The position numbers and the translations under genes are program-made. Below, piece by piece: positions 1 through 7,038 of a stretch of DNA of 7,152 bases; the first letter of the stretch is position 1, and the number at the start of each line of letters is the position of its first letter. The notes beneath the pieces are model-generated. The model saw only the letters and a program-made list of their open reading frames with translations, was not told where the DNA came from and made no database searches. Origin of the DNA: Flemingiibacterium sp045587285 (GTDB lineage: Bacteria; Bacillota; Clostridia; Oscillospirales; CAG-272); contig JAZNBZ010000208.1 in NCBI GenBank assembly GCA_045587285.1, positions 1 through 7,152 on the forward strand, written 5' to 3'.

Positions 1-219
1 ACGGTCCTCGCTGAACATTTTCATCGTAAGCAGCGGCACGAGAATGATAAACACGAACATTATGAGAGAAAAATAAGAGGCAACGTCGCTGCTTACGCCC
101 TGAAGGAGCGTGCAAAAGCAGAAAAAGAAGGCGTTTATCGCGAGAAATACTGCGATAAAGACGTATCCGACAGGCGAGGTGAGATATGCCTGCATCTCGC
201 GCTTGTATATAGCTAACAT
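1..219 (-). CDS. ABC-2 type transporter permease, N-terminal part (runs off the left edge)
   Basis: This is the first 73 codons of a membrane permease, cut by the window edge. The ATG at 219-217 overlaps the TGA of the upstream ATPase gene by one base (TGATG), and AAGGGAGGG lies 9 nt before it (229-237), so the two are translationally coupled. The protein starts MLAIYKREMQAYLTSPVGYV, a short cytoplasmic lead typical of ABC-2 permeases. A hydrophobic helix follows at about residues 18-39 and a second at about 50-66, then LTMKMFSEDR, which matches the LTMR-x-(A/S)EER-like turn after the second helix in this family. It would form the transmembrane channel used by the adjacent ATPase in the cytoplasmic membrane. 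Family assignment is good and resembles GldF-like permeases; the substrate cannot be told. Confidence 0.85.
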   Translation of the reverse strand, partial: MLAIYKREMQAYLTSPVGYVFIAVFLAINAFFFCFCTLLQGVSSDVASYFSLIMFVFIILVPLLTMKMFSEDR

Positions 220-1235
220 CAGTTCTCGCCCTCCCTTGCCTCTTCGTCATTTACCTTAATATCGAACTTTGGAAGCTCGCGTACCTTTTTCGTATTTTTC
301 TTCGTATCAACAAGCGAAATGAATACATCCTCAAGGCTTGTACCCTGCTGCTCGAGGCCGATAAGCGGCCAGTTGTTTGCAGCGAGCATACCAAAAAGCC
401 CCTTGCGTATATCCACGCCCGACGAGCTTTCGATAGCGTAAAGGAAGCTGTCGCCCTCGCGTTCACCGACCGACTCGGCGCGCGTTACCTCGGGCATTGC
501 GCGAAGTGCGCGGAGTATATCGCGTTGCGGACCGCATATACGTGCACTCAGCCTGCGATTACCCTCGAGTGCGTTGACAACATTTTCCGTTTTTTCGTCG
601 GCGATAAGCTTACCCGAGCTTATAATAAGTATGCGGTCGCACACCGCCTGCACCTCGGAAAGTATGTGCGTTGAGAGAATGACCGTATGCGCGCGCCCGA
701 GATTTCTGATAAGTGCGCGGATCTCGATTATCTCCTTAGGATCAAGACCGACCGTCGGCTCGTCGAGAATGATTATGCTCGGATTGCCGACAAGTGCCTG
801 CGCGATACCGACGCGCTGCTTATATCCCTTCGAGAGGTTCTTTATAAGACGGTTTTTGTTGTAGTCGTCCGCAATCTTAACGACCTTGCATATCTCCTCA
901 AGATGCTTCTTTCGGTTAAGACGGCAGCCCTTGAGCTCGTATACGAAATTGAGATACTCGCGAACGGTCATATCCATATAAAGCGGCGGCTGCTCGGGAA
1001 GATAGCCTATCCGACGCTTTGCGCCGATAGGATCCTCGAGTATATCCATACCGTCAATCGACACCGTGCCCGACGTCGAGGACATATAGCCCGTGATTAT
1101 GTTCATCGTGGTAGACTTGCCCGCACCATTAGGCCCGAGGAAGCCGACAACCTCGCCGTCGCCTATGGTGAAGCTGACGTCGTCCACCGCCACCTTCGCG
1201 CCAAAACGCTTGACCAGGTTTTGTACTTCTATCAT
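219..1235 (-). CDS. ABC transporter ATP-binding protein (ABC-2 exporter type, GldA-like)
   Basis: This 338-aa cytoplasmic ATPase would power the ABC-2 permease encoded immediately downstream. Counting from the chosen start, the Walker A motif GPNGAGKST is at 34-42, the Q-loop region LPEQPPLY at 79-86, the signature LSKGYKQRVG at 134-143, Walker B IIILDEP at 154-160 and the H-loop histidine at 190. The last ~110 residues form the C-terminal extension usual for ABC-2 ATPases, including GTSLEDVFISLV. The LPEQPPLYMDMTVREYL stretch resembles the GldA/gliding-motility-type ABC cassettes that are widespread in Clostridia, but this does not imply gliding. The ATG at 1235-1233 was chosen because AGGGGG (1246-1251) lies 10 nt upstream and the conserved domain begins at once. 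A longer in-frame reading from GTG at 1292 would put the terminator-like T tract inside the gene and is rejected. Substrate unknown. Confidence 0.93.
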   Translation of the reverse strand: MIEVQNLVKRFGAKVAVDDVSFTIGDGEVVGFLGPNGAGKSTTMNIITGYMSSTSGTVSIDGMDILEDPIGAKRRIGYLPEQPPLYMDMTVREYLNFVYELKGCRLNRKKHLEEICKVVKIADDYNKNRLIKNLSKGYKQRVGIAQALVGNPSIIILDEPTVGLDPKEIIEIRALIRNLGRAHTVILSTHILSEVQAVCDRILIISSGKLIADEKTENVVNALEGNRRLSARICGPQRDILRALRAMPEVTRAESVGEREGDSFLYAIESSSGVDIRKGLFGMLAANNWPLIGLEQQGTSLEDVFISLVDTKKNTKKVRELPKFDIKVNDEEAREGEN

Positions 1236-1282
1236 CGTTGATCGTCCCCCTGATTTTAGGTTGATTTTATAAATTCCTTGGC

Positions 1283-1315
1283 AAAAAAACACCGTCGTGC
1301 CCGTTTGGGCACGAC
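1283..1315 (-). terminator. Intrinsic terminator-like hairpin after pgeF
   Basis: On the minus strand a perfect 9-bp stem, GTCGTGCCC pairing with GGGCACGAC (1315-1307 with 1302-1294), is closed by an AAAC loop. It is followed after GGTG by seven T residues (1289-1283). It lies about 100 nt past the pgeF stop, so it could end the rbfA-nrnA-truB-pgeF transcript. The 4-nt gap between stem and T tract makes it less than ideal. It also sits just downstream of a probable promoter for the ABC genes, so it may instead act as a 5' leader hairpin. Confidence 0.65.
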
Positions 1316-1318
1316 AAA

Positions 1319-1327
1319 ATTATACCA
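1319..1327 (-). promoter_or_regulatory. Probable extended -10 promoter for the ABC transporter genes
   Basis: The minus strand reads TGGTATAAT, a perfect extended -10 element (TATAAT at 1324-1319, TG at 1327-1326), in the AT-rich spacer upstream of the ABC ATPase. No good -35 hexamer lies at 16-18 nt spacing (AAGATT at 17 nt), which is tolerable for an extended -10 promoter. The expected start near 1312 would fall inside the first arm of the hairpin at 1294-1315, leaving a leader of about 77 nt before the ATPase ATG. Confidence 0.55.
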
Positions 1328-1411
1328 TACTAATATGAATAAATCTTGAACTGTTCGCACGCGCACGCAATAATCGCAAAACTTTCCAAAAGCCCTCACA
1401 AGCCCGTCACA

Positions 1412-2212
1412 TTACAGCGATATCACTGACAGCATAGTGCCGCGAACTCCGTGCGACGCGCGGTGGCTGAAAAACAGCGACGGCTGACAGCAGGTGCAAT
1501 ATTCGCACACGTCGATATTAGCATCCGAAAGCCCCGCCTCGAGCAAAAATCGGCGGTTCATACCGACGATATCAGCGTGAAGCCTGCCGTCCCTCTCGCG
1601 TATAAACTCGCGCGCCGTATCCTCGCCTACGAGCGCCGCAACCGATTCAAGAAAGTCCTCACCGACCTCGTAACAGCAAAAACGTATCGCCGCACCTATA
1701 GCCGCGCGAATATTCTCGGGCTTTGCGCCAAGCTCACACATTCTGCGAACGCACTCTGCCGCAATCCCCGATGCCGTACCACGCCAGCCTGCGTGAACAG
1801 CACCGATAACATGCGCCTCTTTATCTGCAAAAAGTATCGGCACGCAGTCGGCAGTCTTAACGCCGAGCGTAACGCCCTCGCGGTCGGTGACGTATCCGTC
1901 ACACTCCGCGTCCGTGTCTGTAAAATATCCCTCGCCGCGCATTCCCTCGTCTGCGTAAACGACGCGAGCGGAATGGACTTGGTGACGGCTTATGACGCTC
2001 TCGGGCTTAACGCCGACGGCATCCGCAAAAAGCCGCAGATTTTCCATAACCGTTTCGTGCTCGTCACCGCGCCTGAACGCGAGATTTAATGATGAGGTGT
2101 GTGCCTCGCGGCTAACGCCGCCGACACGAGTGGCAAACCCGTGCGGTACGGGAATAACGTTGGATTTCAGATACTTAACGCCGTTTTCGGCGGTGATAAG
2201 AGAAAAAGCCAT
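1412..2212 (-). CDS. pgeF: Peptidoglycan editing factor PgeF (YfiH/LACC1 multicopper-oxidase-like family)
   Basis: This 266-aa protein matches the full length of the YfiH/YlmD/LACC1 family. Members were first called polyphenol oxidases (laccases). E. coli YfiH is known to act in cell-wall precursor quality control, removing wrongly incorporated residues such as L-serine from UDP-MurNAc-peptides, and relatives have purine nucleoside phosphorylase or deaminase activity. Visible hallmarks are RHQVHS with metal-ligand His80, KTADCVPILF with Cys123, GAVHAGWRGTASGI with His140, the CCYEVG segment at 179-184, and the C-terminal C-x2-C-type region ending QPSLFFSHRASHGVRGTM. The three ligands correspond to His71/Cys107/His124 of E. 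coli YfiH. The ATG is 7 nt after the truB stop, and the ribosome binding site GTGAGGT overlaps that stop, so it is co-translated as the last gene of the operon. In vivo substrate here is inferred only from family. Confidence 0.93.
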   Translation of the reverse strand: MAFSLITAENGVKYLKSNVIPVPHGFATRVGGVSREAHTSSLNLAFRRGDEHETVMENLRLFADAVGVKPESVISRHQVHSARVVYADEGMRGEGYFTDTDAECDGYVTDREGVTLGVKTADCVPILFADKEAHVIGAVHAGWRGTASGIAAECVRRMCELGAKPENIRAAIGAAIRFCCYEVGEDFLESVAALVGEDTAREFIRERDGRLHADIVGMNRRFLLEAGLSDANIDVCEYCTCCQPSLFFSHRASHGVRGTMLSVISL

Positions 2213-2219
2213 CGTGACC

Positions 2220-3122
2220 TCACAAAGCGAATAATTTTATAACCTTTATCGCCGTACCCTGCGGATATTCGCGCACCTCGCCGAGAGCGTAAAAGCCCTC
2301 TTTTCCATAGAGGCGAACGCGAGCGCCGAGAGGATAAGACGCACCTATCTTTTTCTGGTATATCTCGTTGCCGTCGCGCGAAAGCTTCTCAAAAAACGGC
2401 GCAAGCTTTACCGCATCAAGCTCGGCAAAAAGCGATTCCGTCGGGCAAAGTGCCGTGATGCGTTCATCGGGCGCAAGTGCCTCAAGCTCATCGAGCGTGT
2501 GCGTATCCTCAAGCTTAAACGAGCCGCTTGCGAGTCGGCAGAGCGAGCTCATCGCGCCGCCGCAGCCAATTTTCGCACCGATATCAGCGCAAAGCGTGCG
2601 GATATACGTGCCCTTCGAGCAGTGCACGGTCAGTATGTAGTCGCACGGCGAGTCGGTCGCCTCAACGTCAAGCGAGTAAACCGTTATCGGTCTTGCCTCG
2701 CGCTCGACAGTAACGCCCTCGCGGGCGAGGTCAACGAGCTTTTTGCCGTCAACCTTAAGCGCCGAATACATCGGCGGAACCTGCATAATATCGCCCACGA
2801 ACTCACGGCATACCGCAAGAACGCGCTCGGAATCGGGTATATCGTCACATTCGGTGAGAGTAGCACCCGTCGTGTCCTCGGTATCCGTAGTCAAACCGAG
2901 CTTCAGCCCTGCGCGGTATATTTTATCGTCCGACACCAAAAGCTCCGCCGCCTTTGCCGCACGTCCGACGAGCACGGGCAAAACGCCCGTCGCCATCGGA
3001 TCAAGCGTTCCCGTGTGACCGACCTTTTTCGTGTTGTATAAGCGGCGTATCTTGTTTACGCAGTCGTGCGAGGTAAAGCCCGCAGGCTTGTTTATAAGTA
3101 TAACTCCCGACGGCTCCGTCAT
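2220..3122 (-). CDS. truB: tRNA pseudouridine(55) synthase TruB
   Basis: A 300-aa enzyme of usual length that isomerises U55 in the T-loop of tRNAs in the cytoplasm. The start GVILINKPAGFTSHD and the catalytic motif GHTGTLDPMATGVLP (35-49) carry the nucleophile Asp41, equivalent to E. coli Asp48. Tyr69 in KIYRAGLKLG, the PPMYSALKVDGKKLVDLAR block (116-134) and GTYIRTLCADIG (171-182, with Tyr173 and Arg175) complete the TruB active site. Residues about 238-297 form the C-terminal PUA-like RNA-binding part (RVRLYGKEGFYALGEV). The ATG overlaps the nrnA stop as ATGA, and AAGGAG lies 10 nt before it, so the two genes are coupled. Position between nrnA and pgeF fits a translation/RNA housekeeping operon. 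No missing key residue seen. Confidence 0.97.
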   Translation of the reverse strand: MTEPSGVILINKPAGFTSHDCVNKIRRLYNTKKVGHTGTLDPMATGVLPVLVGRAAKAAELLVSDDKIYRAGLKLGLTTDTEDTTGATLTECDDIPDSERVLAVCREFVGDIMQVPPMYSALKVDGKKLVDLAREGVTVEREARPITVYSLDVEATDSPCDYILTVHCSKGTYIRTLCADIGAKIGCGGAMSSLCRLASGSFKLEDTHTLDELEALAPDERITALCPTESLFAELDAVKLAPFFEKLSRDGNEIYQKKIGASYPLGARVRLYGKEGFYALGEVREYPQGTAIKVIKLFAL

Positions 3123-4156
3123 AACGTGTCCGCTCCTTCAAACGCGCCCGAAGCGTCAAGCGCCTCAAGCTCGCGCACTACCGCATCAACAAGCATCTGT
3201 TCGGCAATCGTTTCATTTTCCGCATTAACCGAGCAGCCGCCTGCTCTGACGTGACCGCCGCCGCCGAACAGCGCACAAAGCTTCGACACGTCCGCAACGC
3301 GGTTTGAGCGCATCGACACCTTGAAAAGCGTAAGATCGTCCGCGTTTTGCTTTATTGTCATACCCACCTCAACGCCCTCTATGGTTCGAGTGAGGGAAAT
3401 GATATCGTCAATGTCCTCGTTCGTTAAATTATCGGGCTTCATCATCGCTTGCGTGAAGTTGATAACGGCAAGCTTGCCGTCGGCGTAAAATTTTAGTGCG
3501 CCAAGCGCCGCCTTGGTCGCCATAACCTGCGACACGGGGCGCGAGTCGTACAGTCGTCTGGCAATCTCCGCGTGGTTTATGCCCGCATCGTGAAGCTTCG
3601 CGATGCGTCTGTGCGTATCAGCGGTTACAGCCTCGTATTTGAAGCTTCCCGTATCCGAGCAGATCGCCGCCCAAAGCGCGGTCGCCGCCGCACGGTTGAG
3701 CGCTACCTTACCGCGCTTTTCAAATTCCGCAAAAATATCGAGTATTATCTCGCCGCAAGCGCCGACGTCGCCGACGTACGTTTCCTTCGCAAAGGGCGTG
3801 CCGAGCACGTGGTGGTCGATAGCAAGCTCGACCTTGTTTGCAAACGCTTCCTCAAGCGTGCCAAGCAGCTTCGAGGCAGATACGTCCACCGACACTATAA
3901 GGTCGGGCGTGAAATCCTCGGGAAGCGTTTCGGGCGCGAGCGAATCCACGCCGAAAATAAAGCGCAGCTTTTTCGGAATCTCGTCGCCGTTTATAACCTC
4001 GGCGCGCTTGCCCATAAGGTGCAAGAGCTCACGCAGTGCGAACGCACTTCCGAGCGTGTCCGCATCGGGACGCGCGTGCGAGAGTATCAGCACGGACGAT
4101 GCCGCCTCAAGGCGGTCACACACCTCGCTGAACGCTACGTTAGAAAGCTCACTCAT
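3119..4156 (-). CDS. nrnA: Bifunctional oligoribonuclease / pAp phosphatase NrnA (DHH-DHHA1 family)
   Basis: A 345-aa cytoplasmic phosphoesterase that in Bacillota degrades 2-5 nt RNA fragments and hydrolyses 3'-phosphoadenosine 5'-phosphate to AMP. The DHH domain shows motif I SHARPDADTLGS (26-37; metal ligands His27, Asp31, Asp33), motif II VSVD (Asp91), the signature DHH at 114-116, and WAAICSDTGSFKY with Asp168. The DHHA1 domain ends in the substrate-binding glycine motif FGGGGHVRAGGCSV (297-310). Length is slightly above the usual 310-330 aa, with a short acidic C-terminal tail. The ATG lies inside the end of rbfA (8-nt overlap), so translation is probably coupled. The order rbfA-nrnA-truB is the common Bacillota arrangement and supports the name. 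All metal-binding residues appear intact. Confidence 0.95.
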   Translation of the reverse strand: MSELSNVAFSEVCDRLEAASSVLILSHARPDADTLGSAFALRELLHLMGKRAEVINGDEIPKKLRFIFGVDSLAPETLPEDFTPDLIVSVDVSASKLLGTLEEAFANKVELAIDHHVLGTPFAKETYVGDVGACGEIILDIFAEFEKRGKVALNRAAATALWAAICSDTGSFKYEAVTADTHRRIAKLHDAGINHAEIARRLYDSRPVSQVMATKAALGALKFYADGKLAVINFTQAMMKPDNLTNEDIDDIISLTRTIEGVEVGMTIKQNADDLTLFKVSMRSNRVADVSKLCALFGGGGHVRAGGCSVNAENETIAEQMLVDAVVRELEALDASGAFEGADTL

Positions 4157-4520
4157 CGCCGTTTTCCTCGTCGAGCACGTCGGTGAATTCGATCTTGTTA
4201 AGAAGCGAATTTATGTGCGCGCCGTACTCTATCGAATCGTCGGAAATGAAGAAAAGCTCAGGAGTCTGACGCAGGTTGAGAGTTTCGGCGAGGCGCTTTC
4301 TGATATAACCCGAAGCGCTTTTGAGTCCCTTTTTGACCTCTGCCTTGTCACCGCTTAACGCGGAAAAATATATTTTCGCGGTCTTCATATCGGTTGCAAC
4401 GTCCGCCGCAGTTACGCTGATGAATGCGTCCGACACGCGCGGATCCTTGACCTCGCGAAGAATGCTCGAAAGCTCCTTAACAACCTCCTCGTTAACGCGT
4501 CCTCTTCTGTATTTAGCCAT
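4149..4520 (-). CDS. rbfA: Ribosome-binding factor A (30S maturation factor)
   Basis: A 123-aa protein, typical RbfA size, that binds the immature 30S subunit near the 5' end of 16S rRNA and helps late maturation and cold growth. The sequence begins MAKYRRGRVNEEVVKELSSI and continues with KDPRVSDAFISVT (25-37), the KH-like helix-kink-helix LKSASGYIRKRLA (66-78, interrupted A-x-G at 69-71), then LRQTPELFFISDDSIEYG (83-100) and INSLLNKI. The ATG at 4520 is preceded by TTGGAGGACGAT, with GGAGG 5 nt upstream. A start 12 nt earlier at TTG would begin inside that ribosome binding site and is rejected. It is the first gene of the minus-strand cluster; infB, which usually precedes it in Bacillota, is not present upstream. 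Confidence 0.96.
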   Translation of the reverse strand: MAKYRRGRVNEEVVKELSSILREVKDPRVSDAFISVTAADVATDMKTAKIYFSALSGDKAEVKKGLKSASGYIRKRLAETLNLRQTPELFFISDDSIEYGAHINSLLNKIEFTDVLDEENGDE

Positions 4521-4553
4521 ATCGTCCTCCAAAAGATAATGTTAATTAATATT

Positions 4554-4562
4554 ATTCTATCA
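4554..4562 (-). promoter_or_regulatory. Probable promoter (extended -10) for the rbfA operon
   Basis: The minus strand reads TGATAGAAT: TAGAAT (4559-4554; 5 of 6 matches to TATAAT) preceded by the TG of an extended -10. The -35 position holds only AT-rich sequence (TTTATA at 17-nt spacing). The expected start near 4547 leaves a leader of about 27 nt before the rbfA ATG, enough for the GGAGG site. Divergent placement and lack of any other minus-strand gene in between support it, but the -35 is weak. Confidence 0.5.
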
Positions 4563-4655
4563 TATCTTGCGGCAAATATAAATAGGGTTTTGTAAATTAT
4601 TTTGAGTTTTGATAAAAAGTTGAGCCTATTTCACGCATAAAATTGCGTTAAGATA

Positions 4656-4684
4656 TTGAAATTTACAGTTTTTCGTGTTATGAT
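4656..4684 (+). promoter_or_regulatory. Sigma-A-type promoter for the aconitase-like hydratase gene
   Basis: TTGAAA (4656-4661, 5 of 6 to TTGACA) is followed after exactly 17 nt by TATGAT (4679-4684, 5 of 6 to TATAAT), and TG at 4676-4677 makes it an extended -10. Transcription would start near 4691, giving a leader of about 34 nt that contains the ribosome binding site CGGAGG (4711-4716), 8 nt before the ATG. It is the best-formed promoter in the window and fits strong expression. Confidence 0.8.
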
Positions 4685-4724
4685 AATAAGGTAAAGAATT
4701 ATTTGCCACACGGAGGACATCAAA

Positions 4725-7016
4725 ATGGTAGAACTTATTCGCGGCGGAGCATATCTCGTTGACGGCAACGTGCTCGTGCCGGACGGAGCCGTAACAACGG
4801 CAAAGCTTGCCTCGCTCGGCAAGGGCGGCATCGGCAAGGACACCGCCAAAAAGAACACTATGGCTTACGGCATACTGTCCGCGCACAATACGGCAGACAG
4901 CGAAAACGACCTTAGAATCAAATTCGACGCTATGGCGTCGCACGATATAACCTACGTCGGTATCATTCAGACGGCTCGCGCGAGCGGTCTTGAAAAATTC
5001 CCGATACCCTACGTGCTCACCAACTGCCACAACAGCCTTTGCGCCGTTGGCGGTACCATAAACGAGGACGACCACGTATTCGGTCTTTCCGCCGCACAGA
5101 AATACGGCGGTATATACGTTCCTGCGCACATCGCGGTCATCCACTCCTATATGCGCGAGATGATGAGTGGCTGCGGCAAAATGATACTCGGCTCCGACAG
5201 CCATACGCGTTACGGTGCGCTCGGTACGATGGCAATCGGCGAGGGCGGTCCCGAGCTCGTAAAGCAGCTTCTTTGCCGCACTTACGACATCAAGCGCCCC
5301 GAGGTCATCGCCGTACATATGACGGGCAAGCCGAAGGCAGGCGTTGGTCCGCAGGACGTTGCGCTCGCTATAATCGGAGCTGTATTTAAGGACGGATTTG
5401 TTAAGAATAAGGTGCTCGAATTCGTCGGCGACGGTATTGCAAGCCTTCCGATAGAGTTCCGTAACGGCATCGACGTTATGACCACCGAAACCACTTGTCT
5501 TTCCTCTATCTGGGTAACGGATGAGGAAACCAAGCGCTACTTCGACCTCCACGGCCGCTCCGATGCGTATAAGAAGCTCACCCCCGGCGACGTTGCTTAC
5601 TACGACGGCGTCGTAAAGATTGACCTTTCGAGAGTTGAGCCGATGATCGCGCTCCCGTTCCACCCCTCGAACACCTACACGGTACGCGGACTTATAGACA
5701 ACGCGGCAGACATTCTCCGCGAGTGCGAAAAGAGCGTCGCAGAGCAGCTTGACAACAAGAACATCAAGCTCTCGCTCGTTGACAAGATAACCAAGGACGG
5801 CATTAAGGTCGATCAGGGCGTTATCGCAGGCTGTGCCGGCGGTACGTTTGACAACCTCGTTGCGGCGGCGGATATTCTCGGCGGTTACTCCACGGGCTGC
5901 GGCGCGTTCAATCTTTCCGCATATCCCGCAAGCCAGCCCGCATACATTGAGCTTGTAAAGAACGGCTCGGCGGCAAAGCTTATGGAAGCGGGCGTAACGC
6001 TTCGCACCGCATTCTGCGGTCCTTGCTTCGGCGCAGGTGACGTTCCCGCAAACGGCGGTCTTTCCATCCGCCACTCCACCCGTAACTTCCCGAACCGCGA
6101 GGGCTCCAAGCCCGGTAACGGTCAAATCGCGGCAGTTGCGCTTATGGACGCACGCTCCATCGCGGCGACCGCACGCAACGGCGGTATCCTTACCCCCGCA
6201 ACCGAGATAGACGTAGATTACACCACTCCGAACTATCACTTCGACTCCACCGTATACGATCACCGCGTATACAAGGGCTTTGGCAAGGCTGACACTGCGG
6301 CAGAGCTCAAGATCGGTCCCAATATCGCAGACTGGCCCGTAATGCCCGCGCTCACCGAGGACTTGCTCCTCCGCGTTGCATCGGTTATCACCGATCCCGT
6401 AACCACCACCGACGAGCTTATCCCCTCGGGTGAAACCTCGTCCTACCGCTCCAACCCCTTAAAGCTCTCCGAGTTCGCGCTTTCAAGAAAGGATCCTGCA
6501 TACGTAGGCAGAGCGAAAGAGGTTCAAAAATTTGAAAAGGCTCGCGAAGCAGGCGAGGACACGACCGCAGGCGAGCTTGCGCCCGTATTCGCGAAGATTC
6601 GCGAGATAAATCCCACAGTCAACGCAAAGAACGTCGGCATCGGAAGCGTAGTTTACGCTAACAAGCCGGGTGACGGCTCCGCACGCGAGCAGGCGGCATC
6701 CTGCCAGAAGGTGCTCGGCGGCTGGGCTAACGTTGCTATCGAGTACGCAACCAAGCGTTACCGCTCCAACCTCATCAACTGGGGTATGTTACCCTTTATC
6801 TTCGACAACGCAGATGCGTTCGAGGTGGGCGATCACGTTTACGTGCCCGGTGCACGCGCGACCGTCGAGGCGGCGAAGTATGAGTTCGACGCGTACGTTA
6901 TCAAGAATAGCGGCGAGGTCAAGCCGATCACCCTTCGTATGGGCGAGCTTACCGACGACGAGCGTACCATCATCCTCTGCGGCTGTCTTATCAACTACTA
7001 CAGAGCAGGCAACTAA
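4725..7016 (+). CDS. Aconitase-superfamily hydratase with [4Fe-4S] cluster (YbhJ-like branch)
   Basis: A 763-aa cytoplasmic hydro-lyase expected to interconvert hydroxy-acid isomers through dehydration, using a [4Fe-4S] cluster. The cluster ligands are Cys370 (VIAGCAGGTFDN), Cys431 and Cys434 (FCGPCFGAGD). Other aconitase hallmarks are His140 (AVIHSYMRE), Asp158-Ser159-His160 in LGSDSHTRYGALG, RNFPNREGS (453-461, Arg453 and Arg458), and the swivelling C-terminal domain with GDGSAREQAAS (649-659). There Ser652 aligns with the catalytic serine 642 of mitochondrial aconitase and Arg654 with Arg644, while Ala653 stands where Ser643 would be. Domain order is that of the mitochondrial-type enzyme, but motif wording (TNCHNSLC, GSAREQAA) points to the aconitase-related 'hydratase' branch that includes E. 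coli YbhJ. Citrate/isocitrate activity is therefore possible but not shown. The ATG is fixed by CGGAGG 8 nt upstream. It is followed after 22 nt by another ORF without a terminator, so the two are probably co-transcribed. Confidence 0.93.
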   Translation: MVELIRGGAYLVDGNVLVPDGAVTTAKLASLGKGGIGKDTAKKNTMAYGILSAHNTADSENDLRIKFDAMASHDITYVGIIQTARASGLEKFPIPYVLTNCHNSLCAVGGTINEDDHVFGLSAAQKYGGIYVPAHIAVIHSYMREMMSGCGKMILGSDSHTRYGALGTMAIGEGGPELVKQLLCRTYDIKRPEVIAVHMTGKPKAGVGPQDVALAIIGAVFKDGFVKNKVLEFVGDGIASLPIEFRNGIDVMTTETTCLSSIWVTDEETKRYFDLHGRSDAYKKLTPGDVAYYDGVVKIDLSRVEPMIALPFHPSNTYTVRGLIDNAADILRECEKSVAEQLDNKNIKLSLVDKITKDGIKVDQGVIAGCAGGTFDNLVAAADILGGYSTGCGAFNLSAYPASQPAYIELVKNGSAAKLMEAGVTLRTAFCGPCFGAGDVPANGGLSIRHSTRNFPNREGSKPGNGQIAAVALMDARSIAATARNGGILTPATEIDVDYTTPNYHFDSTVYDHRVYKGFGKADTAAELKIGPNIADWPVMPALTEDLLLRVASVITDPVTTTDELIPSGETSSYRSNPLKLSEFALSRKDPAYVGRAKEVQKFEKAREAGEDTTAGELAPVFAKIREINPTVNAKNVGIGSVVYANKPGDGSAREQAASCQKVLGGWANVAIEYATKRYRSNLINWGMLPFIFDNADAFEVGDHVYVPGARATVEAAKYEFDAYVIKNSGEVKPITLRMGELTDDERTIILCGCLINYYRAGN

Positions 7017-7038
7017 CGTGCCGAAAGGAGATACCGTT

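Noticed and set aside
1236..1292. N-terminal extension of the ABC ATPase from GTG at 1292
   Set aside because: The extension would encode the terminator T tract as phenylalanines, has no homologous look, and the internal ATG at 1235 has a good ribosome binding site directly before the conserved domain.
1348..1356. GAAC-T-GTTC palindrome as a LexA/SOS box
   Set aside because: The Gram-positive LexA box needs a 4-nt spacer (GAAC-N4-GTTC); here the spacer is one base, and no SOS gene is nearby.
2499..3041. A 180-codon plus-strand open frame opposite truB, with similar ones opposite pgeF (1451-2089) and the ABC ATPase (687-1241)
   Set aside because: All are arginine-rich shadow frames opposite well-supported conserved genes, as expected from the GC-rich codon use.
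3603..4358. A 251-codon plus-strand open frame opposite nrnA and rbfA
   Set aside because: It is antisense to two conserved genes with full motifs, spans their junction, and gives a low-complexity serine-rich product without a recognisable family.
4533..4655. Riboswitch or small RNA in the AT-rich divergent spacer
   Set aside because: The predicted leaders are only about 27 and 34 nt long and no conserved riboswitch core, long stem or terminator was seen.
4626..6263. A 545-codon open frame on the minus strand opposite the aconitase-like gene
   Set aside because: The plus-strand gene has unmistakable family motifs along its whole length. The antisense frame stays open because codon bias there avoids the codons whose complements are stops. 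The antisense product shows no recognisable domain and runs into the hydratase promoter region.
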